DNA of 50,871 nucleotides, taken from contig CAKZOC010000213.1 of assembly GCA_937136025.1 (NCBI GenBank), forward strand, positions 1 through 50,871, read 5' to 3'. Shown here one piece after another: positions 31,965 through 40,776 of this stretch. Both the position numbers and the translations under genes were made by a program. This stretch comes from an uncultured Bacteroidota bacterium. GTDB lineage: Bacteria > Bacteroidota > Bacteroidia > Flavobacteriales > Flavobacteriaceae. Under the pieces are notes generated by a model. It ran no database searches and was not told the origin of the DNA. It saw only the letters and a list, made by a program, of their open reading frames with translations. How positions within the stretch are numbered: the first letter of the stretch is position 1; each line of letters opens with the position of its first letter.

Positions 31965-32744
31965 ATGCGATCAGTTAAAGAGATACTTAGTCTTGGAGTC
32001 ATGTGTTTGGGTTGTGCCTTGTGGCTGAGTTCCTGTGGCAATGTGGATACGGAGCGCATCCTGACCATAGCCGGGGCTGCCAATATGCAATTTGCGCTCG
32101 AGGAGATTTCAGAGGCTTTTACGGCCCAAACCGGAATTCCAAGTCGCATGGTGACAGGTTCTTCCGGGAAACTGACGGCCCAGATTACGGAGGGTGCCCC
32201 CTATGACATTCTGATTTCGGCGGATGTGAAATACCCCGATAAGCTCTACCGGGAAGGCTATACGCTCGGCCCTCCACGAGTATATGCCTTTGGGAAGTTG
32301 GTTTTGTGGACGACAGGGGAGGGTGTTGATCCCGTTCTCAGTGCTTTGTCCCGGGATGAAATCCGCTATATTGCAATAGCCAACCCCAAAACAGCTCCTT
32401 ATGGTCGGGCCGCTTTGGAAGTATTGCAGTATAACAATCTCGATAGTCTGCTGCAGGAAAAACTGGTTTTTGGGGAGAGTATCGGGCAGGTGAACCAGTT
32501 CATCCGTTCGGGTTCTGCAGAAATCGGGTTCACCGCTATGTCTGTGGTTTCGGCTCCACAGTTTGAAAATATGGGACGGTGGGCAGCCCTGGATGCGATT
32601 CAATACACGCCTATTGAGCAGGGGGTTGTGGTCATCCGACAGGAAGACAGTGAAGGGAATAATGCGCTTTTATTCCGGGATTTTTTATTTTCAGACACTG
32701 CCCGGGGTATCCTGAATAAATACGGATATACAACAGATGAATAG
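31965..32744 (+). CDS. modA: Molybdate ABC transporter substrate-binding lipoprotein
   Basis: Periplasmic binding protein of 259 residues anchored as a lipoprotein (hydrophobic stretch ending S-S-Cys25). Typical ModA features: A-G-A-A-N-M-Q-F-A near residue 30 and the oxyanion-binding T-G-S-S-G-K-L near 63, with D-I-L-I-S-A-D near 82 and I-A-N-P-K-T-A-P-Y-G near 140. Tungstate binders look alike, so the exact oxyanion is inferred from the family and from modB and modC downstream. Its last 8 bases overlap the start of the small TOBE gene. Confidence 0.9.
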   Translation: MRSVKEILSLGVMCLGCALWLSSCGNVDTERILTIAGAANMQFALEEISEAFTAQTGIPSRMVTGSSGKLTAQITEGAPYDILISADVKYPDKLYREGYTLGPPRVYAFGKLVLWTTGEGVDPVLSALSRDEIRYIAIANPKTAPYGRAALEVLQYNNLDSLLQEKLVFGESIGQVNQFIRSGSAEIGFTAMSVVSAPQFENMGRWAALDAIQYTPIEQGVVVIRQEDSEGNNALLFRDFLFSDTARGILNKYGYTTDE

Positions 32745-33141
32745 GCTTGAAGGACATATTGGAGCGATCCGAACCAGTCAGCAGATCTCTCTGGTGACCA
32801 CAGTTCTCGATGCGGGCCACGAGATTCAGGCCGTGGTTATCGAAACACCTGAGACGGCGCCTTACCTTAAAAACGGAGATAGAGCTGCTGTCCTTTTTAA
32901 AGAGACGGAGGTGCTGCTTTACCTTCCGGGGACTACTCAAATCAGCGAGCCTAATCAAATACCTGCAGAGGTGGACAAACTGGAGGCTGGCACCCTGTTC
33001 ACCTGGGTTGGCCTGCGAACACCGATCGGAGATCTCGGGGCTATTATTCCTGCCGACTCGGTAGCTCTTCTCGGTCTTGTCCCTGGAAAAAAGGTTGTAG
33101 CCTGTGTGAAAACCACTGAAGTAATGCTCTCGGGAGAATGA
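32737..33141 (+). CDS. Stand-alone TOBE/Mop-like protein inside the molybdate operon
   Basis: 134 residues, all-beta, apparently two TOBE/Mop-like repeats: N-terminal M-N-R-L-E-G-H-I-G-A-I and central L-F-K-E-T-E-V-L-L-Y, then C-terminal G-L-V-P-G-K-K-V-V-A-C-V-K-T-T-E-V-M-L. The last segment has the G-D/G-K-x-V-x-A-x-I/V-K-A/T-x-E-V-x-L pattern of molybdopterin/molybdate-binding Mop domains. It overlaps modA by 8 bases and modB by 4 (ATGA), so it is translationally coupled into the operon. Likely an intracellular molybdate store or sensor, or a regulator in place of ModE, which is absent from the window; this role is inferred. Confidence 0.75.
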   Translation: MNRLEGHIGAIRTSQQISLVTTVLDAGHEIQAVVIETPETAPYLKNGDRAAVLFKETEVLLYLPGTTQISEPNQIPAEVDKLEAGTLFTWVGLRTPIGDLGAIIPADSVALLGLVPGKKVVACVKTTEVMLSGE

Positions 33142-33809
33142 GTTGGGATCCGCTCTTACTGACACTTAAACTCGCCCTGGTAACTACGGTTATCCTGTTT
33201 TTGCTGGCCATCCCTCTGGCGTATTGGCTCGCCTATTCACGGGCCCGTCTCAAACCCATTGTGGAAACACTGGTCAGTATGCCTTTGGTGCTTCCGCCCA
33301 CGGTTCTCGGATTTTATTTTTTAGTCGCCTTTAGTCCCCGCAATGCTTTTGGGGGTTTTCTGGAATCGCAGTTGGGATTGGAACTGATCTTCTCCTTTCC
33401 GGGGCTGGTCCTGGCCTCCGTCCTCTATAGCTTACCCTTTATGGTTCATCCGATACAGGCGGGTCTGTCGTCTCTGTCTCCTTCACTCAGAGAGGCCTCT
33501 TACCTGATGGGGAATTCCAGGTTCAGAACGCTGAGGCGTATTTTACTCCCCAATATCCGGCCGGCCCTGCTGACCGGGATCGTCCTTTCCTTTGCACATA
33601 CCGTAGGTGAATTTGGGGTAGTGCTGATGATCGGAGGCAATATTCCGGGCCGAACCCGAGTGGCTTCCATCGCCATCTACGATGAGGTAGAGGCCCTGAA
33701 CTACGGAGCTGCAAACGTCTATTCCGCTATTTTGTTTATCGCTACCTTCCTGATTCTGTTATTGGTCTATCTGGTCAATGGAGGGTATTTAAAACGTTTT
33801 TGGAGATGA
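33138..33809 (+). CDS. modB: Molybdate ABC transporter permease
   Basis: 223 residues with five to six hydrophobic segments. The binding-protein-dependent transport (EAA) motif is present: E-A-S-Y-L-M-G-N-S-R-F-R-T-L-R-R-I-L-L-P near residue 120, and M-P-L-V-L-P-P-T-V-L-G-F near 47 is typical of ModB. It starts inside the stop of the TOBE gene (ATGA) and ends overlapping modC by ATGA. Assignment rests on motif and on the operon. Confidence 0.94.
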   Translation: MSWDPLLLTLKLALVTTVILFLLAIPLAYWLAYSRARLKPIVETLVSMPLVLPPTVLGFYFLVAFSPRNAFGGFLESQLGLELIFSFPGLVLASVLYSLPFMVHPIQAGLSSLSPSLREASYLMGNSRFRTLRRILLPNIRPALLTGIVLSFAHTVGEFGVVLMIGGNIPGRTRVASIAIYDEVEALNYGAANVYSAILFIATFLILLLVYLVNGGYLKRFWR

Positions 33810-34681
33810 TTTCCTGTACCGCTCAAAAAGATCTGAATGCTTCGGGGGGTGGAATCCAACTCCGGCTGAATTTTGAAATTCCGAAGGGCACACTGGTTAC
33901 CCTATATGGTCAATCCGGGGCGGGAAAGACCTCCACACTTCGAATGCTCGCAGGGCTGATGACCCCGGATGCGGGTATTATTCGCGTTGGCGATAAGATC
34001 TGGTTTGACGCCGCTCAAAAAATAAACGTAAAGCCGCAACAACGCAGGATCGGTTTTGTATTTCAGGATTATGCCCTCTTTCCCAATATGACGGTTCAGC
34101 AAAATCTCGAATACGGCAGTGGAAGGCGCGCAGATCGACAGCTGGTGCACACCCTCATCGAAATGGTAGGCCTCAGGGGGCTGGAAAAACGCTTGCCGTC
34201 CACTCTTTCAGGCGGACAGCAGCAACGCGTTGCTCTTGCGCGGGCCCTGGTTCAAAAACCCGAGATACTTCTGCTGGATGAACCCCTTTCCGCCCTGGAC
34301 AGCGCAATACGCGCCAAGCTCCAGGAAGATATTCTTCGCGTACACCGGGAATTTGGCCTGACCACAATTCTGATCAGTCATGATCTGGGAGAAATTTATC
34401 GACTTTCAGACCGGGTGATGCATATGGAAGCGGGCAGGGTTGTCAAGGAAACCGCCGCGGATGCCTTATTTTCAGACCGGCAGATTAGCGGGAAGTTTAA
34501 ATTTACCGGGGAAGTTGTGCGTATTGAAGCGGCCGATATCCTCTTTATCGTTCATGTGCGGATTCAAAATCAGGTGGTTAAGGTAATCTCCAGGGCTTCA
34601 GAAATTGAAGGGCTGGCTCTTGGAGATACCGTTCTTGTGGCCTCCAAGGCCTTTAATCCGGTACTCTATAAACTGGGGTAG
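33806..34681 (+). CDS. modC: Molybdate ABC transporter ATP-binding protein
   Basis: ATPase subunit, 291 residues. Walker A G-Q-S-G-A-G-K-T-S near residue 34, Q-loop F-Q-D-Y-A-L-F-P near 85, signature L-S-G-G-Q-Q-Q-R near 128, Walker B L-L-L-D-E-P near 148, H-loop S-H-D near 183, then a C-terminal TOBE domain (about 225-291) like other ModC proteins. Start ATG 33806 overlaps the modB stop (ATGA); a TTG at 33800 would add two residues. Last gene of the eight-gene co-directional run that starts at natA. Confidence 0.93.
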   Translation: MISCTAQKDLNASGGGIQLRLNFEIPKGTLVTLYGQSGAGKTSTLRMLAGLMTPDAGIIRVGDKIWFDAAQKINVKPQQRRIGFVFQDYALFPNMTVQQNLEYGSGRRADRQLVHTLIEMVGLRGLEKRLPSTLSGGQQQRVALARALVQKPEILLLDEPLSALDSAIRAKLQEDILRVHREFGLTTILISHDLGEIYRLSDRVMHMEAGRVVKETAADALFSDRQISGKFKFTGEVVRIEAADILFIVHVRIQNQVVKVISRASEIEGLALGDTVLVASKAFNPVLYKLG

Positions 34682-34819
34682 TCGGTTTCTTTCAGTTTCT
34701 TTCGCTTTTAACAGGCGGAACGCACTAATTTTGAAACTGGAACAGTTATTGCCCATAGGTTACCCGGGATTTGTCCGCTGTCTTAAGGAACAAATACCTA
34801 TAAAATTTGAAAGATTCAT

Positions 34820-35983
34820 ATGTCAAAAATCTTAGTAATTGAAGACGAAGCCGCCATCCGCCGGGTGCTGGTCAAAATATTAAACGAGGAAAACGAGGCG
34901 TATCAGATTGAGGAAGCTCCGGATGGGGCAGCCGGACTGCAAAAAATCCGGCAGGCCGATTACGACCTGGTGCTCTGCGATATTAAGATGCCCAAAATGG
35001 ATGGGGTAGAGGTATTGCAGGAAGCCCGGAAAGAGAAGCCCGAGATTCCCTTTATCATGATTTCAGGGCACGGAGATCTGGATACGGCTGTTCAGACCAT
35101 GCGTCTTGGGGCTTTTGACTACATATCAAAGCCACCGGATCTGAACCGGCTGCTCACAACGGTCCGCAACGCCCTGGATCGGAAAGAACTCGTGGTAGCC
35201 AACAAACGCCTTAAAAAGAAGGTCAGCAAGAGCTTTGAAATGATCGGGGAGAGCTCGGGAATCCAGAGTATTAAAGAGATCATTGAGAAGGTGGCCCCTA
35301 CAGATGCCCGGGTCCTGATTACGGGTTCTAACGGAACCGGTAAAGAATTGGTGGCCCACTGGATTCACGAGAAGAGCACACGTTCCAGTGCTCCATTTAT
35401 TGAAGTAAACTGTGCAGCCATCCCCTCAGAACTCATAGAGAGTGAACTGTTCGGCCACGTCAAAGGCGCCTTTACCTCTGCGGTAAAGGACCGGGCCGGA
35501 AAATTTGAAGCGGCCAACAAAGGGACGCTCTTTCTCGATGAAATTGGGGATATGAGTCTGTCGGCCCAGGCGAAGGTTTTGCGCGCCTTGCAGGAGAGCA
35601 AAATATCCAGGGTGGGGTCAGACAAAGATATCAAAGTAGATGTACGTGTGGTGGCCGCAACCAATAAGGACTTGCAAAAGGAAATTGAAGAAGGGCGCTT
35701 CCGGGAAGATTTATATCACAGGCTGGCCGTGATTCTCATTCGGGTTCCCGATCTGAATGAAAGGCGGGAAGATATCCCCTTGCTGATCCGTCATTTCTCC
35801 AAAAAAATTGGTGAAGAACAGGGTACGGTTGTCAAATCCTTTAGTAAGGATGCCGTTCGCCTGCTTCAGGAATACGACTGGACGGGAAACATCCGCGAAT
35901 TGCGAAACGTAGTGGAACGTTTAATTATTCTGGGGGAGCAGGAGGTCAGTGCGGCCGACGTCACGCTTTTTGCCAATAAGTAA
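34820..35983 (+). CDS. NtrC-type response regulator with AAA+ domain, no DNA-binding domain
   Basis: 387 residues: receiver domain (1-120) with the phospho-acceptor Asp54 in L-V-L-C-D-I-K-M-P and Lys104; then a sigma-54-activator-type AAA+ domain (about 140-365) with Walker A G169-S-N-G-T-G-K175 and Walker B G-T-L-F-L-D-E near 235. The loop that contacts sigma-54 reads G-A-F-T-S-A at 216-221 instead of G-A-F-T-G-A. After the AAA+ C-terminal helices (N-I-R-E-L-R-N-V-V-E-R) only about 20 residues remain, so there is no Fis-type helix-turn-helix. I recall similar shortened proteins in other Flavobacteriia. No histidine kinase gene is adjacent. Convergent with the next gene (2 bp). Confidence 0.9.
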   Translation: MSKILVIEDEAAIRRVLVKILNEENEAYQIEEAPDGAAGLQKIRQADYDLVLCDIKMPKMDGVEVLQEARKEKPEIPFIMISGHGDLDTAVQTMRLGAFDYISKPPDLNRLLTTVRNALDRKELVVANKRLKKKVSKSFEMIGESSGIQSIKEIIEKVAPTDARVLITGSNGTGKELVAHWIHEKSTRSSAPFIEVNCAAIPSELIESELFGHVKGAFTSAVKDRAGKFEAANKGTLFLDEIGDMSLSAQAKVLRALQESKISRVGSDKDIKVDVRVVAATNKDLQKEIEEGRFREDLYHRLAVILIRVPDLNERREDIPLLIRHFSKKIGEEQGTVVKSFSKDAVRLLQEYDWTGNIRELRNVVERLIILGEQEVSAADVTLFANK

Positions 35984-35985
35984 AT

Positions 35986-36678
35986 TTATTTGCTGCAGTT
36001 GCGGAGCTGATCCAGGGCTTTTTGAGTGATTTCCTTGGTTCTCAGGTTGTAAAAGCGTTTGGCAGGCGTCTGATCATTCCGATCCAATTGCTTTTCGCAG
36101 TGCGCATATACCCGGCGCACAAAGACCAGAGCTTCCTCACAGGGAACTCCTTCAACGACTTCGTTTAACGAATTCTGATAGGTTACCAGGGATTCTTCGA
36201 TTTTCGCTTCAATGGCTTTATCGGCCTTTAGTAACCGTGTGGCCTGGGTGTGTTCGGTATCTTCGGTATCTACTCCAACCAAACGCTGCCAAAAGGGGCG
36301 TGTATGCGTTTTTTCATGGGCTTCAAGGGCATCGCGTCCTGCCAGAATATAGTCCATGGCTCTGGAAAGGGGAATCCGGGTCCCTTCCAGTGTGGATACC
36401 TGTGTCGCCAATTTTAGATTTTCGAGACTTTCCAGCAGGTTTTTGCGCGCATAATCACATCCGCAATCCTCGAGCTGCGTGCGCGAGCGCTCTATGGCAT
36501 TAACCGCTTTGAAGGCGTGGTACCGAATAACTTGAATGTCGGCCTCCTCCAGAGCTGTAGTAGTCTCCTCACTGACAAATCCGATCAGGGACTCTGTGTT
36601 GATGCAAGCTTTTTCCGGTGTGGCTGATATGAGCATAAACCAGCCTCCTGTACAAAGAATGTAGCGCAGTAGTTTCAT
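35986..36678 (-). CDS. Secreted helical hypothetical protein, 230 residues
   Basis: Not recognised. A short N-terminal hydrophobic segment (L-L-R-Y-I-L-C-T-G-G-W-F-M-L-I-S-A) suggests a signal peptide, followed by a charged, all-helical protein with several cysteines (C-I-N near 25, D-C-G-C-D near 73, C-E-E near 180, C-E-K near 193, C at the end) that could form disulfides after export. No repeat or known motif. Converges with the NtrC-like gene 2 bp away; whether the two are functionally linked is unknown. Divergent upstream region has two small hairpins. Confidence 0.7.
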   Translation of the reverse strand: MKLLRYILCTGGWFMLISATPEKACINTESLIGFVSEETTTALEEADIQVIRYHAFKAVNAIERSRTQLEDCGCDYARKNLLESLENLKLATQVSTLEGTRIPLSRAMDYILAGRDALEAHEKTHTRPFWQRLVGVDTEDTEHTQATRLLKADKAIEAKIEESLVTYQNSLNEVVEGVPCEEALVFVRRVYAHCEKQLDRNDQTPAKRFYNLRTKEITQKALDQLRNCSK

Positions 36679-36694
36679 AACATAAGTTTTACTT

Positions 36695-36750
36695 CGGCCA
36701 CAGGGCCGGAGTAGATTTGGGTGAGATAAAAGTACCGCACCCCTGGGTGC
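36695..36750. repeat. Two adjacent hairpins upstream of the hypothetical gene and of ppk2
   Basis: CGGCC-ACAG-GGCCG (36695-36708) and GCACCC-CT-GGGTGC (36737-36750), both perfect stems in a 200-bp spacer between divergent genes (36679-36880). A TACTTTTA box on the minus strand lies between them. They could be operators or an RNA element; no regulator is identified. Confidence 0.35.
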
Positions 36751-36880
36751 CTTTCGAATTTTTTCGACTTAAGACTCTTCCTTAACGCCCTATGACATCA
36801 AGCGGTTTTAACCGTTCGATAAAGCGTTTGATTTCTGGGGGGAATTGCAGAGAACCCCCAATTTGTTTTATCTTTCAACC

Positions 36881-37762
36881 ATGAAAAACATTGAAGCTTC
36901 AGATTATCAGGCAGATGCAGATTGCGATCTCACGGGCCGTTCAACCTATGAGGATTTTGGACTGAGCGATAAGAAATTGGAAAAGCGCTTGCTAAAGGTC
37001 AGACGCAAACTGGGGGATTTTCAGGATAAGATGTACGCCCACGGAAAGTACGCCGTACTGGTTTGCCTGCAGGGTATGGATACGGCGGGTAAGGACTCCC
37101 TGATCCGGGAGGTCTTTAAGGACTTCAATGCCCGGGGGGTCGTGGTGCATAGTTTTAAGGTACCCACAGATTTAGAACGCAAGCACGATCACCTCTGGCG
37201 TCATTATATCGCACTTCCCTCCCGTGGAAAGTTTGGTGTTTTTAACAGGACGCATTACGAGAATGTCCTCATTACCCGGGTACACCCGGAATTTATCCTT
37301 GGGGAGAACCTCCCCGATGTCCAAAAAGTGGAAGATGTAGATGAGGTTTTCTGGGAGAAACGGTTTCGTCAAATTAACGACTTTGAGAGAACCCTTGCCG
37401 AAACCGGAACCCTGGTATACAAATTCTTCCTGCATATTTCCAAAGAGGAGCAACGGCAGCGGCTTCTCAGACGCCTGAGACTTCCCAGAAAGAACTGGAA
37501 ATTTTCACCCGGGGACCTGGATGAACGGGTATATTGGGCAGACTACCAAAGATACTACCAGGATGCGATTCGCCGCACTACGAAGGAGCATGCGCCCTGG
37601 TTCGTCATTCCGTCAGATTGTAAGGAAGGGGCGCGGCTGATTGTAGCGAGTATTTTGTTGGAACAACTGGAGCAATTTGACGATATAAGGGAGCCTGAGC
37701 TGGATCCGGAGATCAAAAAGCATATTGAAGAGTATCGCAACGAATTGAAAAAGCAGCACTGA
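36881..37762 (+). CDS. ppk2: Polyphosphate:nucleotide phosphotransferase, PPK2 family
   Basis: Transfers phosphate between inorganic polyphosphate and nucleotides. 293 residues, one PPK2 domain. Walker A-like loop L-Q-G-M-D-T-A-G-K-D-S near residue 63, followed by H-S-F-K-V-P-T near 90 (polyphosphate/nucleotide contacts), and the lid-like F-N-R-T-H-Y-E-N-V-L-I-T-R-V segment near 122. Short one-domain PPK2 enzymes of class I or III mostly run toward NTP synthesis from polyP; class cannot be fixed here. In-frame start 36845 is possible, but ATG 36881 follows a near-consensus TATCTTTC -7 box at 36865-36872. Confidence 0.92.
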   Translation: MKNIEASDYQADADCDLTGRSTYEDFGLSDKKLEKRLLKVRRKLGDFQDKMYAHGKYAVLVCLQGMDTAGKDSLIREVFKDFNARGVVVHSFKVPTDLERKHDHLWRHYIALPSRGKFGVFNRTHYENVLITRVHPEFILGENLPDVQKVEDVDEVFWEKRFRQINDFERTLAETGTLVYKFFLHISKEEQRQRLLRRLRLPRKNWKFSPGDLDERVYWADYQRYYQDAIRRTTKEHAPWFVIPSDCKEGARLIVASILLEQLEQFDDIREPELDPEIKKHIEEYRNELKKQH

Positions 37763-37766
37763 TCAG

Positions 37767-39218
37767 ATGAGAAATATTAAAATGGTTATACCCACCCCGG
37801 GGAGAAGTTGGATTACCGGATTCCTCTGTGCCGTATTGATGATAGGGGGTGGGGTGCGTGGAACCGCCCAGGAGGAAGATGCCCGGATGTTTCGGGAGTT
37901 GTACACTTCGGCTTTGACTGAAGGTAAGTCCTATGACTGGTTGAATTACCTTTCGAACCAGATTGGGGGGAGGCTATCGGGTTCTGTGCAGGCAGAACAG
38001 GCCGTTACGTATACCAAAAAGGAGATGGAAGCCCTGGGCCTGGATCGGGTGTGGTTGCAACCCGTAATGGTGCCTAAGTGGGTGAGGGGAACCCCTGAAT
38101 TCGCCTATATCGAAAGTGAGCCGGGAGTGACCAATAACGTCCCTGTATGCGCTTTAGGCGGTTCAGTAGCTACTCCGGCAGGGGGTTTAAAGGCTTCTGT
38201 GATTGAAGTGCAGGGGGTTGAAGACCTTCCCAAACTGGGCCGAAGTGAGATCGAAGGAAAAATCGTCTTTTATAATCGTCCGATGGACCCGACTCTGATC
38301 AATACTTTTGAAGCGTATTCCGGTTGCGTGGATCAGCGGTATTCGGGGGCAGCGGAAGCTGCAAAATACGGGGCAGTCGGAGTAGTCGTACGCTCGATGA
38401 ATCTGAGTCTGGACGACCATCCCCACACGGGATCCATGAGTTATGGAGAACTCACCCTATCGGAGCGGATTCCCGCGGCAGCCATCAGTACCAAAGGGGC
38501 AGATCTCTTGAGTACTACCTTAAAGCTCAACCCGCAGATTCAATTTTTCCTCCGACAGAACTGCCGGCAGTTGCCTGATGCTCAGTCGTATAATGTGATT
38601 GGGGAGATCCGCGGGAGTGCGTTTCCGGAGGAGGTCATTGTCATCGGCGGCCATTTGGATTCATGGGATTTAGGCGACGGTTCACATGATGACGGAGCGG
38701 GTTGCGTGCAGAGTATGGAGGTGCTTCACCTCCTGAAAAAGGTGGGTTATCGACCTCAGCGAACGATTCGAGTGGTGTTGTTTATGAACGAGGAGAATGG
38801 ACTTCGGGGCGGGCTGAAATACGCGGAAGTGGCCAAAGAGAAAAAGGAAAAGCACCTATTTGCTCTGGAAAGCGATGCCGGTGGCTTTACCCCCAGGGGA
38901 TTTTCATTTGATTGCAGTCTGGAGGATTATAAGCGGATTCAGAGCTGGAAAAAGCTTTTTGAACCCTATTTGATCCATGAGTTTACCCGGGGTGGGAGCG
39001 GAGCCGATATCGGACCCTTGAAGGATCAGGGGTTGGTACTCTCGGGATTGCGCCCGGATTCGCAACGCTATTTTGAGCATCACCATGCGGAGACAGACAC
39101 CTTTGATGCGGTAAATAAACGCGAACTCGAGCTCGGTGCTGCAGCCATGACCAGTTTGGTCTATTTGGTGGATCGCTACGGATTTACCTCTCCCACAGGG
39201 TTGCAGGGACAGCAGTAA
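37767..39218 (+). CDS. M28 family zinc aminopeptidase, exported
   Basis: 483 residues with an N-terminal signal sequence (about 1-32, ending T-A-Q). The M28 catalytic domain has the two-zinc ligands: H-L-D-S-W-D-L-G near residue 292, D-D-G-A-G near 307, E-E-N-G near 340 (catalytic Glu and ligand), D-A-G-G near 370 and the final H-H-H-A-E-T-D-T near 445. A PA-type insert precedes it (about 130-260). Probably digests peptides outside the cytoplasm. Starts 4 bp after ppk2, so possibly co-transcribed; no functional link evident. Confidence 0.9.
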   Translation: MRNIKMVIPTPGRSWITGFLCAVLMIGGGVRGTAQEEDARMFRELYTSALTEGKSYDWLNYLSNQIGGRLSGSVQAEQAVTYTKKEMEALGLDRVWLQPVMVPKWVRGTPEFAYIESEPGVTNNVPVCALGGSVATPAGGLKASVIEVQGVEDLPKLGRSEIEGKIVFYNRPMDPTLINTFEAYSGCVDQRYSGAAEAAKYGAVGVVVRSMNLSLDDHPHTGSMSYGELTLSERIPAAAISTKGADLLSTTLKLNPQIQFFLRQNCRQLPDAQSYNVIGEIRGSAFPEEVIVIGGHLDSWDLGDGSHDDGAGCVQSMEVLHLLKKVGYRPQRTIRVVLFMNEENGLRGGLKYAEVAKEKKEKHLFALESDAGGFTPRGFSFDCSLEDYKRIQSWKKLFEPYLIHEFTRGGSGADIGPLKDQGLVLSGLRPDSQRYFEHHHAETDTFDAVNKRELELGAAAMTSLVYLVDRYGFTSPTGLQGQQ

Positions 39219-39257
39219 TTCGGTCTGTCCGTGGCTTTCTGATCTTTTGGTTTTCCC

Positions 39258-39265
39258 TACCTTTG
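39258..39265 (+). promoter_or_regulatory. Promoter -7 box of the peptidylprolyl isomerase gene
   Basis: TACCTTTG, full TAnnTTTG match; start near 39272, 12 nt before ATG 39284. This excludes the TTG start at 39263 inside the box. Confidence 0.55.
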
Positions 39266-39283
39266 CCGCCAAAACTAAGGAAT

Positions 39284-40216
39284 ATGGAAAACGGAATCTA
39301 CGCAAAGTTCAGCACGAGCAAAGGAGGAATCCTTTTAAAACTGACCCACGACAAAACCCCCGGTACGGTAGGGAATTTTGTCGCACTGGCTGAAGGAAAA
39401 CTTTCCAATCAGGCGAAAAAGGAGGGCGATCGGTATTACGATGGTCTGACCTTTCACAGGGTGATCCCCGACTTTATGATTCAGGGCGGATGTCCACAAG
39501 GAACAGGTACCGGAGACCCCGGTTATAAATTCGATGATGAGTTTCACCCTGAGCTTAAGCACGATGCCCCTGGGGTGCTGTCCATGGCCAATGCCGGACC
39601 AGGCACCAATGGCAGTCAGTTCTTTATCACACATATTCCCACTCCCTGGTTGGATCAAAAGCACACCGTTTTTGGTCATGTAGTAGAGGGACAGGAAGTT
39701 GTCAACGCCATCGCACAGGGCGATAAGATTGAGTCCGTCGAGATACTTCGCGTCGGGGACGCGGCTGAGTCCTGGGATGCCGCGAAAGCCTTTGAGGCTT
39801 TTCGGACCGGTAAAGCCGAACGCGAGGCAGCGGAGCGGAAAGCTCTTGAGGCAACCCTGGCCTCCCTTTCAGAGGGTTTTGAAAAAACACCTTCCGGATT
39901 GAGGTATAAAATTATGGAGAAGGGTGCCGGACAAAAACCAGCCAAGGGACAACGCGTAGCCGTGCACTATAAAGGCGCTCTTTTAGATGGGACCGTTTTC
40001 GACAGTTCCTTTGAACGGAACGAACCCATTGAGTTTGCCCTGGGGACGGGTCAGGTGATTCCCGGATGGGATGAAGGCATTAGCTTACTCGGTGTGGGCG
40101 ATAAGGCACGCTTTATCATTCCTTCCGATCTGGCGTATGGTTCGAGAGGTGCCGGCGGGGTGATACCCCCAAATGCTGTTCTGGTCTTCGACGTAAGTCT
40201 GGAAGGGGTTTCTTAA
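39284..40216 (+). CDS. Cyclophilin-FKBP fusion peptidylprolyl isomerase
   Basis: 310 residues with two complete proline-isomerase folds. Residues about 5-160 are a cyclophilin ([13 protein letters not shown] near 60, G-S-Q-F-F-I-T near 112, the F-G-x-V near 133). A helical linker (about 165-205) leads to an FKBP domain (about 220-310) with V-H-Y-K-G-x-L-x-D-G-x-x-F-D-S-S and [19 protein letters not shown]. No signal peptide, so cytoplasmic. I recall this fusion as common in Flavobacteriia. Two domains of different families give the protein two active sites. Confidence 0.92.
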   Translation: MENGIYAKFSTSKGGILLKLTHDKTPGTVGNFVALAEGKLSNQAKKEGDRYYDGLTFHRVIPDFMIQGGCPQGTGTGDPGYKFDDEFHPELKHDAPGVLSMANAGPGTNGSQFFITHIPTPWLDQKHTVFGHVVEGQEVVNAIAQGDKIESVEILRVGDAAESWDAAKAFEAFRTGKAEREAAERKALEATLASLSEGFEKTPSGLRYKIMEKGAGQKPAKGQRVAVHYKGALLDGTVFDSSFERNEPIEFALGTGQVIPGWDEGISLLGVGDKARFIIPSDLAYGSRGAGGVIPPNAVLVFDVSLEGVS

Positions 40217-40228
40217 GGTACTGCTGTC

Positions 40229-40774
40229 ATGAGCGATGAATGCCTCGATGTCCTGCGATATCCTATTGGGCGGTTCACACCCCCGGATCCCATAACTCAG
40301 AAAGACCTGAAGGAATGGATTGGAGCCCTGGAGGTCTTTCCGTCCCGGCTATCGCACCTGGTTTCCGATCTTAGCGAAGCGCAGTTGGACACCCCTTACC
40401 GGGAGGGAGGCTGGACCCTGCGACAGGTGATTCATCACCTTTCGGACAGCCATCATAATTCTTATATGCGCTTTAAATGGGCGTTGACAGAAGACTCACC
40501 AGAGATAAAAGTCTATGATGAAAAGGCCTGGGCTGCTCTTGAAGATAGCGTCTCAGGCCCGATCATCCTCTCCCTGGAACATCTGAAGGCCGTACATCAA
40601 AAGCTGGTTTTTTTATTAAAGGGTGTGAATGCCCAGGCCCTTAAAAAGGGATTTATTCATCCGGAAAGTGGCTTTACAACCCTGGAGGAGAACGTCGGCA
40701 GATATGTCTGGCATGGCAATCATCATTACGCCCATATTGAGCGATTGCTTCAGGCCAGAGGATGGCCCGTATGA
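40229..40774 (+). CDS. DinB-family metal-binding protein (YfiT/BstA-like putative hydrolase or transferase)
   Basis: 181 residues, DinB four-helix fold. The three metal-ligand histidines are visible: V-I-H-H-L-S-D-S-H-H near residue 66 and the H-G-N-H-H-Y-A-H-I-E near 160, matching the YfiT/bacillithiol S-transferase type. The N-terminal start Y-P-I-G-x-F is typical of the family. Thiol partner in Bacteroidota unknown. Follows the isomerase by 12 bp and converges with the redoxin gene (2 bp). Confidence 0.88.
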   Translation: MSDECLDVLRYPIGRFTPPDPITQKDLKEWIGALEVFPSRLSHLVSDLSEAQLDTPYREGGWTLRQVIHHLSDSHHNSYMRFKWALTEDSPEIKVYDEKAWAALEDSVSGPIILSLEHLKAVHQKLVFLLKGVNAQALKKGFIHPESGFTTLEENVGRYVWHGNHHYAHIERLLQARGWPV

Positions 40775-40776
40775 GT

